A stretch of 12,565 nucleotides of DNA, taken from the NCBI GenBank assembly GCA_031390045.1, contig JANMTB010000133.1, forward strand, positions 1 to 12,565, read 5' to 3'. The notes below the pieces were generated by a model. It searched no databases. It was not told where the DNA came from and saw only the letters and a program-made list of their open reading frames with translations. A program made the position numbers and the translations under genes. This DNA comes from Aalborgiella sp031390045. Its GTDB lineage: Bacteria; Pseudomonadota; Gammaproteobacteria; Burkholderiales; Burkholderiaceae_C. Every line of letters starts with the position of its first letter. Position 1 is the stretch's first letter. Below are positions 1 through 7,038 of this stretch, in pieces.

Positions 1-579
1 TTCATCCACGGCCTGCCCGTGTACTGCGTCAGCATCGCTTTGGCCGTGAAAGGCAAAATCGAGCAGGCCGTCGTGTACGACCCCACCCGCAACGACCTGT
101 TCACCGCCACCAAAGGCCGTGGCGCGTACATGAACGACAGACGCATCCGCGTAAGCAAACGCATCCGCATGGAAGAATGCCTGATCTCCACCGGCTTCCC
201 GTACCGCGCGGGCGACAATTTACCGAAATACCTCAGCATGTTGGGCGACGTGATGCCACGCTGCGCCGGCGTGCGTCGCCCGGGTGCTGCAGCGCTGGAC
301 TTGGCCTACGTCGCCGCAGGTTTTACTGATGGCTTTTTTGAATCGAATTTGCAACCTTGGGACGTGGCAGCGGGCTCATTGCTTATCACCGAAGCCGGTG
401 GCTTGGTTGGCAACTTCTCTGGCGATGCCGACTTTTTGGAAACCGGCGAATGCATGGCTGGCGCACCAAAGATTTATTCACAAATGGCGACTCTCTTGGG
501 TAAGTACAGCCAGTTTGCTTCCGCTGGTGAGAAAGCCGGCGTCAGGGAATCTCTACGGCTGAAGCGTTCTGCAACTTAA
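1..579 (+). CDS. suhB: Inositol monophosphatase family protein (SuhB-like), 5'-truncated by the window edge
   Basis: Open from base 1 to TAA at 577-579, giving 192 residues of the C-terminal part. The fragment opens with FIHGLPVYCVSIALA, which in this family directly follows the DPLDGTTN metal-binding motif, so that motif should lie just outside the window. The second family motif, WDVAAGSLLITEAGG, starts at base 358; its Asp is a metal ligand. Upstream of it lie GAAALDLAYVAAG and the FFE segment, as expected. Family members are Mg-dependent, Li-sensitive phosphatases acting on inositol-1-phosphate; bacterial SuhB also binds RNA polymerase/NusA during rRNA antitermination (family knowledge, not visible here). 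An internal GTG at base 19 is not the true start. The tail after about base 500 (SAGEKAGVRESLRLKRSAT) is lineage-specific. mutS follows 14 bases downstream on the same strand, suggesting co-transcription. Confidence 0.93.
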   Translation, partial: FIHGLPVYCVSIALAVKGKIEQAVVYDPTRNDLFTATKGRGAYMNDRRIRVSKRIRMEECLISTGFPYRAGDNLPKYLSMLGDVMPRCAGVRRPGAAALDLAYVAAGFTDGFFESNLQPWDVAAGSLLITEAGGLVGNFSGDADFLETGECMAGAPKIYSQMATLLGKYSQFASAGEKAGVRESLRLKRSAT

Positions 580-593
580 TTCGGTAGCTCAAA

Positions 594-3257
594 GTGAGCG
601 CTGACATCAGTAATCACACCCCCATGATGCAGCAGTACTTGGCCATCAAGGCCGAGTACCCGACCACGCTGGTGCTGTACCGCATGGGCGACTTTTACGA
701 GCTGTTTTTTGACGATGCCGAGAAGGCCGCACGGCTGCTCGACATCACCCTCACCGCGCGCGGCAATTCTGGCGGCAAGCCGATTGCCATGGCGGGCGTG
801 CCGTTTCATGCGATTGAAAACTACCTAGCCAAGCTCATCAAGCTGGGCGAATCGGTGGCGATTTGTGAGCAAATCGGTGAAGTCACTGGCAAAGGCCCAG
901 TTGAGCGCAAAGTAGTCCGCATCATCACCCCCGGCACGCTGACGGACAGCGCACTGTTGAGCGACAAAACCGAATCTGTGCTGCTGGCCGTGCATCAAGG
1001 CGCGCGTAATGCCTGTGGCTTGGCTTGGCTCAGCGTCATGCAAGGCGAGGTGCATCTGGCCGAATGTCCACCGGACGAATTGGCCAACTGGATCACCCGC
1101 ATCGCACCCAGCGAGCTGCTGTTCAGCGCGGATGTGACGACCAAATTTGAAGCGAACCTCAAAGCAACACAACAAAACAGCACGACAAAGTTCAACCTGA
1201 CCCGCCGCGCCGAGTGGCAATTCGACGCCGCTTTAGGGCAACGCAAGCTGCTGGAACTCTTCAAAGCCGCCAGTTTGGCGAGCTGGAACGCCGAAACCTT
1301 GACGCAAGCCCACGCCGCCGCCGGTGCGCTGATGGCCTATGCCGAGCACACGCAGGGCAGGGTGTTGACGCATTTGCAAAGCATCGTCGTGCAAAAAAGC
1401 GATGCCTTGATTGACCTGCCACCGACCACGCGGCGTAACCTGGAGCTGACGCAAACCCTGCGCGGTGAAGATGCACCCACGCTGTTTTCACTGCTCGACA
1501 CCTGTATGACCGGTATGGGCAGCCGTTTGTTAAAAGCATGGTTGCTCACACCGCTGCGTGACCGGACGGTGGCTGCGCAAAGGTTGGATGCGATTGCGAC
1601 GCTGCAAGCTACACAATCATGGCAAGCGCTGCGCCTCGCCCTCAAAGGCAGCGCCGACGTGGAGCGCATCACCGCCCGCATCGCGCTGCGCCAGGTACGG
1701 CCACGGGAACTGGTGGGGCTGGTCAATACGCTACAAAAATCAGAGCACCTCAGGCAACAAATACGCCGGATACATGTCGATATAGCATCTGATTCAAGGC
1801 CTGATTTAGAGGATAAATTAGACGCAGAGTTTGAGGATTCCAATCAATTACTCGTCAAAATCGCCCACAAGCTCGAAGCCCCACCCGCCTGCGCTGAACT
1901 GTTGCAGCGAGCCATCCTGCCCGAGCCTTCGGCCATGATCCGTGACGGCGGTGTGATCGCCACGGGTTTTGACGCCGATCTGGACGAGCTGCGCGCCATC
2001 GCCGAGAACTGCGACGCCTTTTTGCTCGACTTGGAAACCCGCGAAAAAGCCCGCACCGGCATTGCCACGCTGCGGGTGCAGTTCAACAAAGTGCATGGCT
2101 TTTACATCGAAGTCAGCACCGGCCAGGCCGACAAAGTGCCCGCCGACTACCGCCGCCGCCAGACATTGAAAAACGCCGAACGTTTCATCACCCCCGAGCT
2201 GAAAGCCTTTGAAGACAAGGCCTTGAGCGCGCAAGACCGGGCTTTGGCGCGGGAAAAGTGGTTGTTTGAAGGGGTGTTGGACGAGCTGCAAGCGTTCATC
2301 GCCCCGCTCTCGCAACTCGCCAAGTCCATCGCTACCTTGGACGCACTGTGCGCCCTGACCGAGCGCGCGCTGACGCTGGGCTGGTGCGCACCGCAGTTTG
2401 TACGCGAACCGTGCATCGACATCAGCCAAGGCCGCCACCCTGTGGTTCAGGCGCGGCTGGCTGAAACATCCAGCGCCGCATTCATCGCCAACGACACATC
2501 ACTGGGCCACAAGCAGCGCATGCAGATCATCACCGGGCCGAACATGGGCGGTAAATCGACGTACATGCGGCAAGTCGCACTGATTGTGCTCTTGGCCAGC
2601 ATGGGCAGCTACGTGCCTGCCGCCAGTTGCCGGCTCGGGCCGATCGACGCCATCCACACACGTATTGGCGCAGCGGACGACTTGGCCAACGCGCAGTCCA
2701 CCTTCATGCTGGAAATGACCGAGGCCGCGCAGATTTTGCACAGCGCAACGCCCTACTCGCTGGTGCTGATGGACGAAATTGGTCGTGGTACATCGACTTT
2801 TGACGGATTGGCACTGGCCAGCGGTATCGCCGCGCATTTGCGCGACAAAACGCAAGCGTTCACGCTCTTTGCCACCCATTATTTTGAGCTGACGCAGTTC
2901 CCTGCCGAACACCACAGCGCAGTCAACGTGCATGTGAGTGCGGCAGAATCGGGTGCGGACATTGTGTTTTTGCATGAGATAGAACCCGGCCCGGCCAGCC
3001 GCAGTTTTGGTGTGGCGGTGGCCAAATTGGCGGGTATTCCTGCGCCAGTGCTGAACCATGCACGGCATGCGTTGCAGGCGCTGGAGTCCAAACAGTCTGA
3101 GTCGCAAAGCCAGGTTGATTTGTTTGCTGCGCCTGCAATCGTTGAAAGTTTGACGCCTAATCCGATAAACGCAGCATTGGCCGCCATCAATCCGGACAAC
3201 CTGAGCCCAAGAGAGGCATTAGAAGCCTTGTATGCTCTTAAAAAAATAGCTAGCTAA
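594..3257 (+). CDS. mutS: DNA mismatch repair protein MutS
   Basis: 887 residues. MutS binds base mismatches and small loops as a dimer and, with ATP, recruits MutL. The mismatch-reading Phe-x-Glu lies in MGDFYELF (F34, E36). Core and clamp regions follow (RRNLELTQTLRG; VHGFYIEVS; RRQTLKNAERFITPELK). The ATPase has Walker A GPNMGGKST at 648-656, the STFMLEMTE segment, Walker B LVLMDEIGRGTSTFDG from about 723, and FATHYFELTQ. The extreme C-terminus (LSPREALEALYALKK) matches the oligomerisation helix. The GTG start at 594 is chosen because it gives MSADISNHTPMMQQYL, which aligns with the enterobacterial N-terminus; the first in-frame ATGs (624, 627) would cut it. The Shine-Dalgarno is weak. The protein is about 34 residues longer than E. 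coli MutS as I recall it; most of the excess is an AT-rich in-frame insertion around residues 393-420. The last residues (KKIAS) are encoded inside an AT-rich palindrome. Confidence 0.98.
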   Translation: MSADISNHTPMMQQYLAIKAEYPTTLVLYRMGDFYELFFDDAEKAARLLDITLTARGNSGGKPIAMAGVPFHAIENYLAKLIKLGESVAICEQIGEVTGKGPVERKVVRIITPGTLTDSALLSDKTESVLLAVHQGARNACGLAWLSVMQGEVHLAECPPDELANWITRIAPSELLFSADVTTKFEANLKATQQNSTTKFNLTRRAEWQFDAALGQRKLLELFKAASLASWNAETLTQAHAAAGALMAYAEHTQGRVLTHLQSIVVQKSDALIDLPPTTRRNLELTQTLRGEDAPTLFSLLDTCMTGMGSRLLKAWLLTPLRDRTVAAQRLDAIATLQATQSWQALRLALKGSADVERITARIALRQVRPRELVGLVNTLQKSEHLRQQIRRIHVDIASDSRPDLEDKLDAEFEDSNQLLVKIAHKLEAPPACAELLQRAILPEPSAMIRDGGVIATGFDADLDELRAIAENCDAFLLDLETREKARTGIATLRVQFNKVHGFYIEVSTGQADKVPADYRRRQTLKNAERFITPELKAFEDKALSAQDRALAREKWLFEGVLDELQAFIAPLSQLAKSIATLDALCALTERALTLGWCAPQFVREPCIDISQGRHPVVQARLAETSSAAFIANDTSLGHKQRMQIITGPNMGGKSTYMRQVALIVLLASMGSYVPAASCRLGPIDAIHTRIGAADDLANAQSTFMLEMTEAAQILHSATPYSLVLMDEIGRGTSTFDGLALASGIAAHLRDKTQAFTLFATHYFELTQFPAEHHSAVNVHVSAAESGADIVFLHEIEPGPASRSFGVAVAKLAGIPAPVLNHARHALQALESKQSESQSQVDLFAAPAIVESLTPNPINAALAAINPDNLSPREALEALYALKKIAS
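1765..1860 (+). repeat. AT-rich in-frame insertion inside mutS, possible interspersed-repeat remnant
   Basis: This stretch is clearly richer in A and T than the mutS sequence on both sides and encodes roughly residues 393-420 (IHVDIASDSRPDLEDKLDAE and following). Compared with E. coli MutS from memory, about 22 extra residues sit here, between the RIALRxxRPREL segment and LLQRAI. Bases 1782-1797 (atagcatctgattcaa) match bases 7031-7046 (atagcatcttagtcaa) at 14 of 16 positions, in the same orientation. Within the insert CTGATT occurs twice, 13 bases apart, flanking AGGCCT. The reading frame is kept. Whether it is a true mobile or palindromic repeat or only a divergent loop cannot be settled from one genome window. 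Confidence 0.4.
3234..3250 (+). repeat. AT-rich palindrome GCTCT-N7-ATAGC at the mutS 3' end
   Basis: GCTCT (3234-3238), a 7-base A-rich centre, then ATAGC (3246-3250), directly followed by TAGCTAA containing the mutS stop. One mismatch separates it from a perfect 5-bp stem. The same 5+7+5 geometry recurs at 7019-7035 and 10307-10323. It encodes the last mutS codons, so the gene end appears to run into a copy of the repeat. It lies just before the hydrolase start and has no T-run on the plus strand, so it is not a convincing terminator. Confidence 0.4.
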
Positions 3258-3259
3258 CC

Positions 3260-4066
3260 ATGGCATTGATCATTTTCTCCCATGCCAACAGCTTTCCTGC
3301 AGGCACTTACGGCGTGTTGTTCCGCAGCCTGCGTGCGCGTGGTCACACCGTCAAAGCGATAGAGAAGTTTGGTCATGACCCCAAGTATCCTGTCACCAGC
3401 AACTGGCCGCATTTAGCCAAACAATTGTCTGAGTTTGCTGCGATTGAGGTACAGAAAACGGGTGAAAAAGCGTATCTGATTGGTCACTCATTGGGCGGAT
3501 TTCTTAGTGTGATGGCGGCTTGCAAACACCCTGAAATCTCTCGCGGCGTGGTGCTGCTTGATTCACCGCTTTTAGGCGGATGGCGCGCGAAGACACTTGA
3601 AGTGATCAAAGCAACACAACTGGTAGGCTCGGTTTCTCCTGGCAAGATCAGCAAAAACAGGCGTTACAGCTGGGACAATGTCGATGCAGCATTGGCACAC
3701 TTTGCAAGCAAGAAGATGTTTACCAAATGGCACCCGCAAATGCTGCAAGATTACATCACACATTGCACACACGATGACGTGAAAACTGGAAAACGCGTCT
3801 TGAGCTTTGACCGAGCAATTGAAACCGCGCTTTACAACACGCTGCCACACAATTTAGACCGCCTGATCAAACGCCACCCCTTGCAATGCCCCGTCGCTTT
3901 CATCGGTGGCGAATCATCGTTAGAAATGCAGCAAGTGGGCATGACGATGACACGTAAGTTAGCCAAAGGTCGCATTCAAATGCTGCCTGGCTCACACCTT
4001 TTCCCGATGGAGCTGCCCATTGAGACAGCTTCAGCGATTGATATCGCCATCAAGACAATGAGTTAA
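3260..4066 (+). CDS. Alpha/beta hydrolase, serine-hydrolase type
   Basis: 268 residues, no signal peptide, probably cytoplasmic. The N-terminus LIIFSHANSFPAGTYGVLF is the first strand plus the His-containing oxyanion-region loop. The nucleophile elbow GHSLGG is at residues 75-80 with Ser77. The region after VVLLDSPLLGGWR is the variable cap (KATQLVGSVSPGKISKNRRY). The likely catalytic His is His246 in GSHLFPME; the acid is probably in the FIGGESSLEM region, but I cannot assign it. The family occurs widely in Burkholderiales without a firmly known substrate; esters or thioesters are plausible. The ATG lies 2 bases after the mutS stop with no Shine-Dalgarno, so translation is probably coupled to mutS. 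No functional link to mismatch repair is evident. Confidence 0.9.
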   Translation: MALIIFSHANSFPAGTYGVLFRSLRARGHTVKAIEKFGHDPKYPVTSNWPHLAKQLSEFAAIEVQKTGEKAYLIGHSLGGFLSVMAACKHPEISRGVVLLDSPLLGGWRAKTLEVIKATQLVGSVSPGKISKNRRYSWDNVDAALAHFASKKMFTKWHPQMLQDYITHCTHDDVKTGKRVLSFDRAIETALYNTLPHNLDRLIKRHPLQCPVAFIGGESSLEMQQVGMTMTRKLAKGRIQMLPGSHLFPMELPIETASAIDIAIKTMS

Positions 4067-4080
4067 AGGCTACGACAATG

Positions 4081-4120
4081 CCTGTCCAGAGCCTGTCGAA
4101 GGGCTCAGCCCGAACGGGAG
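4081..4120. repeat. REP-like palindromic intergenic repeat / possible bidirectional terminator
   Basis: The 57-base gap between two convergent genes is mostly this GC-rich element. GAGCC (4089-4093) and GGCTC (4102-4106) form a stem around loop TGTCGAAG. Directly after, GGGCT-C-AGCCC (4101-4111) offers an alternative fold, followed by CGAACGGGAG. The core TGTCGAAGGGCTCAGCCCGA resembles short palindromic repeats that I recall as common between genes in many Proteobacteria. There is no T-run, so a strict intrinsic terminator is not shown, but its place between converging transcripts fits a terminating or mRNA-end-stabilising role. Confidence 0.6.
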
Positions 4121-4123
4121 TGC

Positions 4124-4957
4124 TTAAGCCGTCCACTTGATCCAGCCTTGCCAAGCTGTGAGCAAAACAATCAAGCCAAATACAATTCTGTAATACGCAA
4201 AACCTACAAAGCTGTGTGTCGCAATAAATTTGAGCAACCAGCGTATGCACAGCCAAGCGCTGATGAACGACACCACCAGCCCCACACCAAACATGGGCGC
4301 ATCTGCAATAGACAGCAGTGCTCGATCTTTGTACAAGCTGTAAGCACCTGCACCGATGAGGGTGGGAATCGCCAAATAGAACGAAAAATCTGTCGCTGCC
4401 TTGCGACTCAGCCCTAGCAACATACCGCCAATGATGGTAGCGCCGCTGCGGCTGGTACCGGGAATCATGGCCAAGCACTGCACTAAGCCGACTTTGAGCG
4501 CATCAAGCGGCGTCATCGCATCGACGTCTTGAATAGTGGCTAACTTAGGGTTATTGGCTTGCCGCTTTTCAGCCCACAAAATAATGAAGCCGCCGATGAT
4601 GAAAGTACTAGCCACAACCACGGGGTTGAACAAATTCGCCTTGATGGCTTTGCCAAACAACAATCCCAAAACCACAGCTGGTGTAAAGGCAATTAGCACA
4701 TTCAAGGCAAAACGCTGCGATAGCTTGGAACTTGGTAGAGTCGCCACCGTGTCGCGTATCTTCTGCCAGTAAACCAAAATCACCGCAAAAATAGCACCTG
4801 TTTGAATTGCGATCTCAAACACCTTGGCTTTTTCATCATCTAAGCCCAAGAGTGCGCCAGCAAGGATCAAATGCCCCGTGGATGAAATCGGTAAAAACTC
4901 AGTAAATCCCTCGACCAAGCCCATGATGGCGGCTTTGACTAACAACATAACGTCCAC
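4124..4957 (-). CDS. uppP: Undecaprenyl-diphosphatase UppP (BacA family)
   Basis: 277 residues, polytopic inner-membrane protein. It removes one phosphate from undecaprenyl diphosphate at the periplasmic side, recycling the lipid carrier for peptidoglycan and other envelope polymers; overproduction gives bacitracin resistance in E. coli. Family motifs are intact: EGFTEFLPISSTGH at residues 16-29 (E16, E20, S26, H29) and PGTSRSG at 166-172 (R170). About eight hydrophobic segments are visible, including the C-terminal FAYYRIVFGLIVLLTAW. The start is GTG at 4957-4955, not the ATG three codons later: AGGA at 4968-4965 is 7 bases from GTG but 16 from the ATG. The gene lies 58 bases downstream of the DUF3299 gene on the same strand; it may be co-transcribed or have its own promoter. 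Length is normal. Confidence 0.97.
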   Translation of the reverse strand: MDVMLLVKAAIMGLVEGFTEFLPISSTGHLILAGALLGLDDEKAKVFEIAIQTGAIFAVILVYWQKIRDTVATLPSSKLSQRFALNVLIAFTPAVVLGLLFGKAIKANLFNPVVVASTFIIGGFIILWAEKRQANNPKLATIQDVDAMTPLDALKVGLVQCLAMIPGTSRSGATIIGGMLLGLSRKAATDFSFYLAIPTLIGAGAYSLYKDRALLSIADAPMFGVGLVVSFISAWLCIRWLLKFIATHSFVGFAYYRIVFGLIVLLTAWQGWIKWTA

Positions 4958-4964
4958 AGCGAAT

Positions 4965-4968
4965 TCCT
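4965..4968 (-). promoter_or_regulatory. Shine-Dalgarno of uppP (decides a GTG start)
   Basis: On the minus strand AGGA is followed by ATTCGCT (7 bases) and then GTG. This spacing is near optimal and selects the GTG start over the in-frame ATG at 4948-4946. Confidence 0.7.
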
Positions 4969-5015
4969 AAAGTAAATTTCAACTGTGTGATTATCAACGC
5001 AGAAAGCGAAAAGCT

Positions 5016-5540
5016 TTATTTCACCGGCTGCGCATCCGCAATTTTGTAATACACACCAAACTGATCGTTCACAAGCACTTGAAAACTGCCCTCAACGACT
5101 ACTGGCTCTGCGGTGTATTTCACGGGTGTTTTGCTGCGCACTTCAATCATGCTCTCAGGTCCACCGGGTACGCAAAAGCCACAATTCATGGGCACTGAGC
5201 TGAGAATAAAGTGTGATTGTTTTTCACCAGGCTCCAACGGCATCATGAAGCCCTGCACACGCTGTTTTTTGAGATGTAATGCCATTTGAGTTACATTAAA
5301 AACAGGAACAATACTGCCTTTGTTGTTTTTAGTTTTTACATCGGCCAGCATATCCCAAGACAACACATCTGCGCGTACTGGCAGCGGCGCAATGGGGCTT
5401 AACGGACTGTGTATACCTGCGCCCTTACCAGAAGCGGCAGGGACAGCGCCAGCAATAGGCGAACTTAGCTGCGCACTCGATGTTGGTACATACAGAGTCG
5501 CACAAATAATCAACGAGGTAGTTAATAATTTAGTGAGCAT
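5016..5540 (-). CDS. Secreted DUF3299-type protein with a CGFC motif
   Basis: 174 residues. Residues 1-23 form a signal peptide (MLTK, hydrophobic LLTTSLIICATLYV, cleavage likely after SSA23), so the mature protein is periplasmic. A Pro/Gly/Ser-rich linker (about 24-58) precedes a compact domain: LSWDMLADV (60-68), RVQGFMMPLEPGE (94-106), FILSSVPMNCGFCVPGGPE (111-129), MIEV, and PVVVEGSFQV (146-155). This pattern (W-x-x-L, GxxxPLE, then Cys near PGGP, then a V-E-G strand) matches what I know of DUF3299, found next to FtsX-like ABC transporters and metal-regulated genes. Cys120 and Cys123 form a CxxC that could bind metal or be redox-active (inference). The start ATG is preceded by GGA at a 7-base spacing, inside the end of the upstream small gene: the two overlap by 11 bases (5530-5540), implying translational coupling. 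Confidence 0.8.
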   Translation of the reverse strand: MLTKLLTTSLIICATLYVPTSSAQLSSPIAGAVPAASGKGAGIHSPLSPIAPLPVRADVLSWDMLADVKTKNNKGSIVPVFNVTQMALHLKKQRVQGFMMPLEPGEKQSHFILSSVPMNCGFCVPGGPESMIEVRSKTPVKYTAEPVVVEGSFQVLVNDQFGVYYKIADAQPVK

Positions 5541-5769
5541 GTTTCATTCCACAACTTTTACCAATGGCCAAGCCTTTGCAAGCAGCTTGGAGCGCTTTGT
5601 CACAGACATCATCTTTTTTACCTGATTCTAAGCATATTGCAGCATCTGTGTGCGCTTTAGCCATGGCGCGGTGGCGGGTGATATCTTCTTTACGTTCTTT
5701 GTCGCCATGTGTTTCCGCGGCAAAAACAACACTTGAAACAGATAACAACACCGTCGTAACAATTATCAA
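5530..5769 (-). CDS. Small secreted four-Cys, His-rich protein; start region damaged or unusual
   Basis: 79 residues if read from TTG at 5769. Residues 1-17 are a hydrophobic export signal ending VFA|AETHG. The mature part is short and helical, with Cys46, 56, 64 and 73 (spacings of 9, 7 and 8 residues) and a tail CGMKHAH. The arrangement suggests two disulfides or a metal site; function is unknown to me. The start is the oddity: the good Shine-Dalgarno (GGAG) lies 7 bases before ATG at 5784-5782, but codon 2 is TAA. The in-frame codons after that stop (AGA GCT TTT TTG ATA ATT) would give a classic basic n-region, so the original start was probably ATG with a Lys (AAA) second codon. From TTG alone the signal lacks any positive charge. 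It is either a nonsense mutation, a sequencing error, or a start-stop regulatory device. The body of the frame is undamaged. It overlaps the DUF3299 gene by 11 bases. Confidence 0.7.
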   Translation of the reverse strand: MIIVTTVLLSVSSVVFAAETHGDKERKEDITRHRAMAKAHTDAAICLESGKKDDVCDKALQAACKGLAIGKSCGMKHAH

Positions 5770-5778
5770 AAAAGCTCT

Positions 5779-5795
5779 TTACATGCGAATTCTCC
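5779..5795 (-). promoter_or_regulatory. Shine-Dalgarno plus start-stop (ATG-TAA) at the small Cys-protein gene
   Basis: Minus strand: GGAG at 5795-5792, seven bases, ATG at 5784-5782, then TAA at 5781-5779. The frame is the same as the 79-residue reading frame, whose first usable codon after the stop is TTG at 5769. A ribosome starting at the ATG would terminate after one residue, 9 bases before that TTG. Confidence 0.75.
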
Positions 5796-5820
5796 AAAAA
5801 AATAAAAACCAAACCAACAA

Positions 5821-7032
5821 TCAAGATTTTAGTAACGATTGAACGTCTACCCGATAAGCCGCAATAGCTGGTATCAACGCAGCAACGACGGCCACCAAAG
5901 CCGCTGCTGCAGGTATCGCCCACTCCTGCACAAGCCAAATCCAGCCCGTGAGTGGCAACGATTTTTCCGCCTGCAATAAATAGCCTACAGCACCTGTCAA
6001 TAGGTGGCCAAGCAATAACCCCATAATTGATGCCAAGATAGCTAACCACAGCGCCTCACACACTAGCAAACCCGCCACTTTTTGCGGGCTGGCGCCCAGC
6101 ATACGCAGCATGGCCAAATCGGCACGTCGTTCTCGTACAGCGTTCCACAGGGCGATAAACACGCTCAAACCCGCTGTGAGCAATAAAACCGCGCCAAAAC
6201 CGCGTAAAACATCCGTCCCCACGCCCACCATGCGCAATAAACGGGTGATTTCAATGGCAGGTGCGGCGGCTTGCATATTTGTCGTGGTGTTCACAAATCG
6301 TGGAAAGCTCACCGCTGCCAAGGGGCTTTTGTAACGAATCAGCGCTAAGGTAACCTCGCGGTCCTCTTCAATGGCTTTTTTGTCTTCTGCATCAAGTTTT
6401 GTATCGCCCTCAATCGCTTTTTCATGAATACGCCAGACTGATTCAGTTGCCGTCAAAATCAATCGATCCAAAACGCAGCCGCAGGAGGACAGTACGCCAG
6501 TGACTTGATATGGGGTGTCGCCGTGCGCGTGGCCGTTTGTGCCTAAACCGTGAGAGCCGATAAAGCTATTGCCAGCAGTTAGCCCCGTGCTTTTAGCGAC
6601 TTCAGCACCTAAGACCGCTTCCAACGGTAAATTGAACATGGCGCCTTGCGCTAACTTGGCCTCATAGTGCGACGCATAGCCGAGTGTCGTTCCCACAATA
6701 CGAAAGCCCCTAAAACTGTCACCCAAACTCAGCGGAATCAGGCTAGCGACGCGCGGGTCTTGTTGCAGGTTTTGCACGTCTGCCAGCGGGATATTGCCTG
6801 TGGGGGTGTCGATGTGAAACACACCTGCCAAAATCAGTTGCATCGGGCTGCCTTTTGCGCCGACGACGACATCAATACCCTTCAAGTCTCGCTCAAATGC
6901 GCGGTCGATTTGGCTGCTGACGAGCAAAACCAGCGTGATGGATGCCACACCAAGCGCTAACAACAGCACGTTTAAAGCCGCAGCCAACGGACGTGACCAT
7001 AAATACTTGAACGATAAAGCTATAATATTCAT
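5821..7032 (-). CDS. FtsX/MacB-like ABC transporter permease of a DUF3299-linked cassette
   Basis: 403 residues. Topology is one N-terminal membrane segment (about 17-40), a large periplasmic domain (about 45-275), then three membrane segments (about 277-297, 320-350, 368-392), the FtsX/MacB plan of transporters that do mechanical work rather than form a classic import channel. Subfamily marks include KGIDVVVGAKGSPMQLILAG (51-70), VLDRLILTATESVW (187-200) and FPRFVNTTTNMQAA (243-256). The periplasmic domain has a His-rich turn HGLGTNGHAHGD (161-172) and a CGC at 184-186, possible metal contacts (inference). The ATG lies 6 bases after the ATPase stop without a clear Shine-Dalgarno. It is inside an AT-rich palindrome (7019-7035). 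It is followed, after about 36 bases, by the small Cys protein and DUF3299 genes, so the four likely act together in the envelope. Confidence 0.9.
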   Translation of the reverse strand: MNIIALSFKYLWSRPLAAALNVLLLALGVASITLVLLVSSQIDRAFERDLKGIDVVVGAKGSPMQLILAGVFHIDTPTGNIPLADVQNLQQDPRVASLIPLSLGDSFRGFRIVGTTLGYASHYEAKLAQGAMFNLPLEAVLGAEVAKSTGLTAGNSFIGSHGLGTNGHAHGDTPYQVTGVLSSCGCVLDRLILTATESVWRIHEKAIEGDTKLDAEDKKAIEEDREVTLALIRYKSPLAAVSFPRFVNTTTNMQAAAPAIEITRLLRMVGVGTDVLRGFGAVLLLTAGLSVFIALWNAVRERRADLAMLRMLGASPQKVAGLLVCEALWLAILASIMGLLLGHLLTGAVGYLLQAEKSLPLTGWIWLVQEWAIPAAAALVAVVAALIPAIAAYRVDVQSLLKS

Positions 7033-7035
7033 AGC
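7019..7035 (-). repeat. AT-rich palindrome GCTAT-N7-ATAGC over the permease start
   Basis: GCTAT (7019-7023), AATATTC, ATAGC (7031-7035): a perfect 5-bp inverted repeat with a 7-base loop. The permease ATG (7032-7030) falls within it, so in mRNA a weak hairpin would partly cover the start codon. Bases 7019-7034 match 10307-10322 at 15 of 16 positions. Just beyond, ATCAA-TAT-TTGAT (7063-7075) is a second small palindrome in the AT-rich 3' end of the ATPase gene. Confidence 0.5.
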
Positions 7036-7038
7036 ATC

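Noticed and set aside
1848..3107. Long antisense open frames of about 200 residues within mutS (minus strand)
   Set aside because: They lie entirely opposite a well-conserved gene, show no family motifs and arise from codon bias of GC-rich coding DNA.
4969..5000. Possible uppP promoter on the minus strand (TTGATA, 17-base spacer, TACTTT)
   Set aside because: The -10 matches consensus at only half its positions in an AT-rich gap; not enough to annotate.
5000..5018. AAAGC-GAAAA-GCTTT hairpin just after the DUF3299 stop as a terminator
   Set aside because: The stem is short and A/T-rich with no T-run in the minus-strand direction; too weak to call.
4959..5792. Identical GCGAATTC octamer between Shine-Dalgarno and start codon at both uppP (4959-4966) and the small Cys-protein gene (5785-5792)
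   Set aside because: Only 8 bases, the flanks do not match, and such a match can occur by chance.
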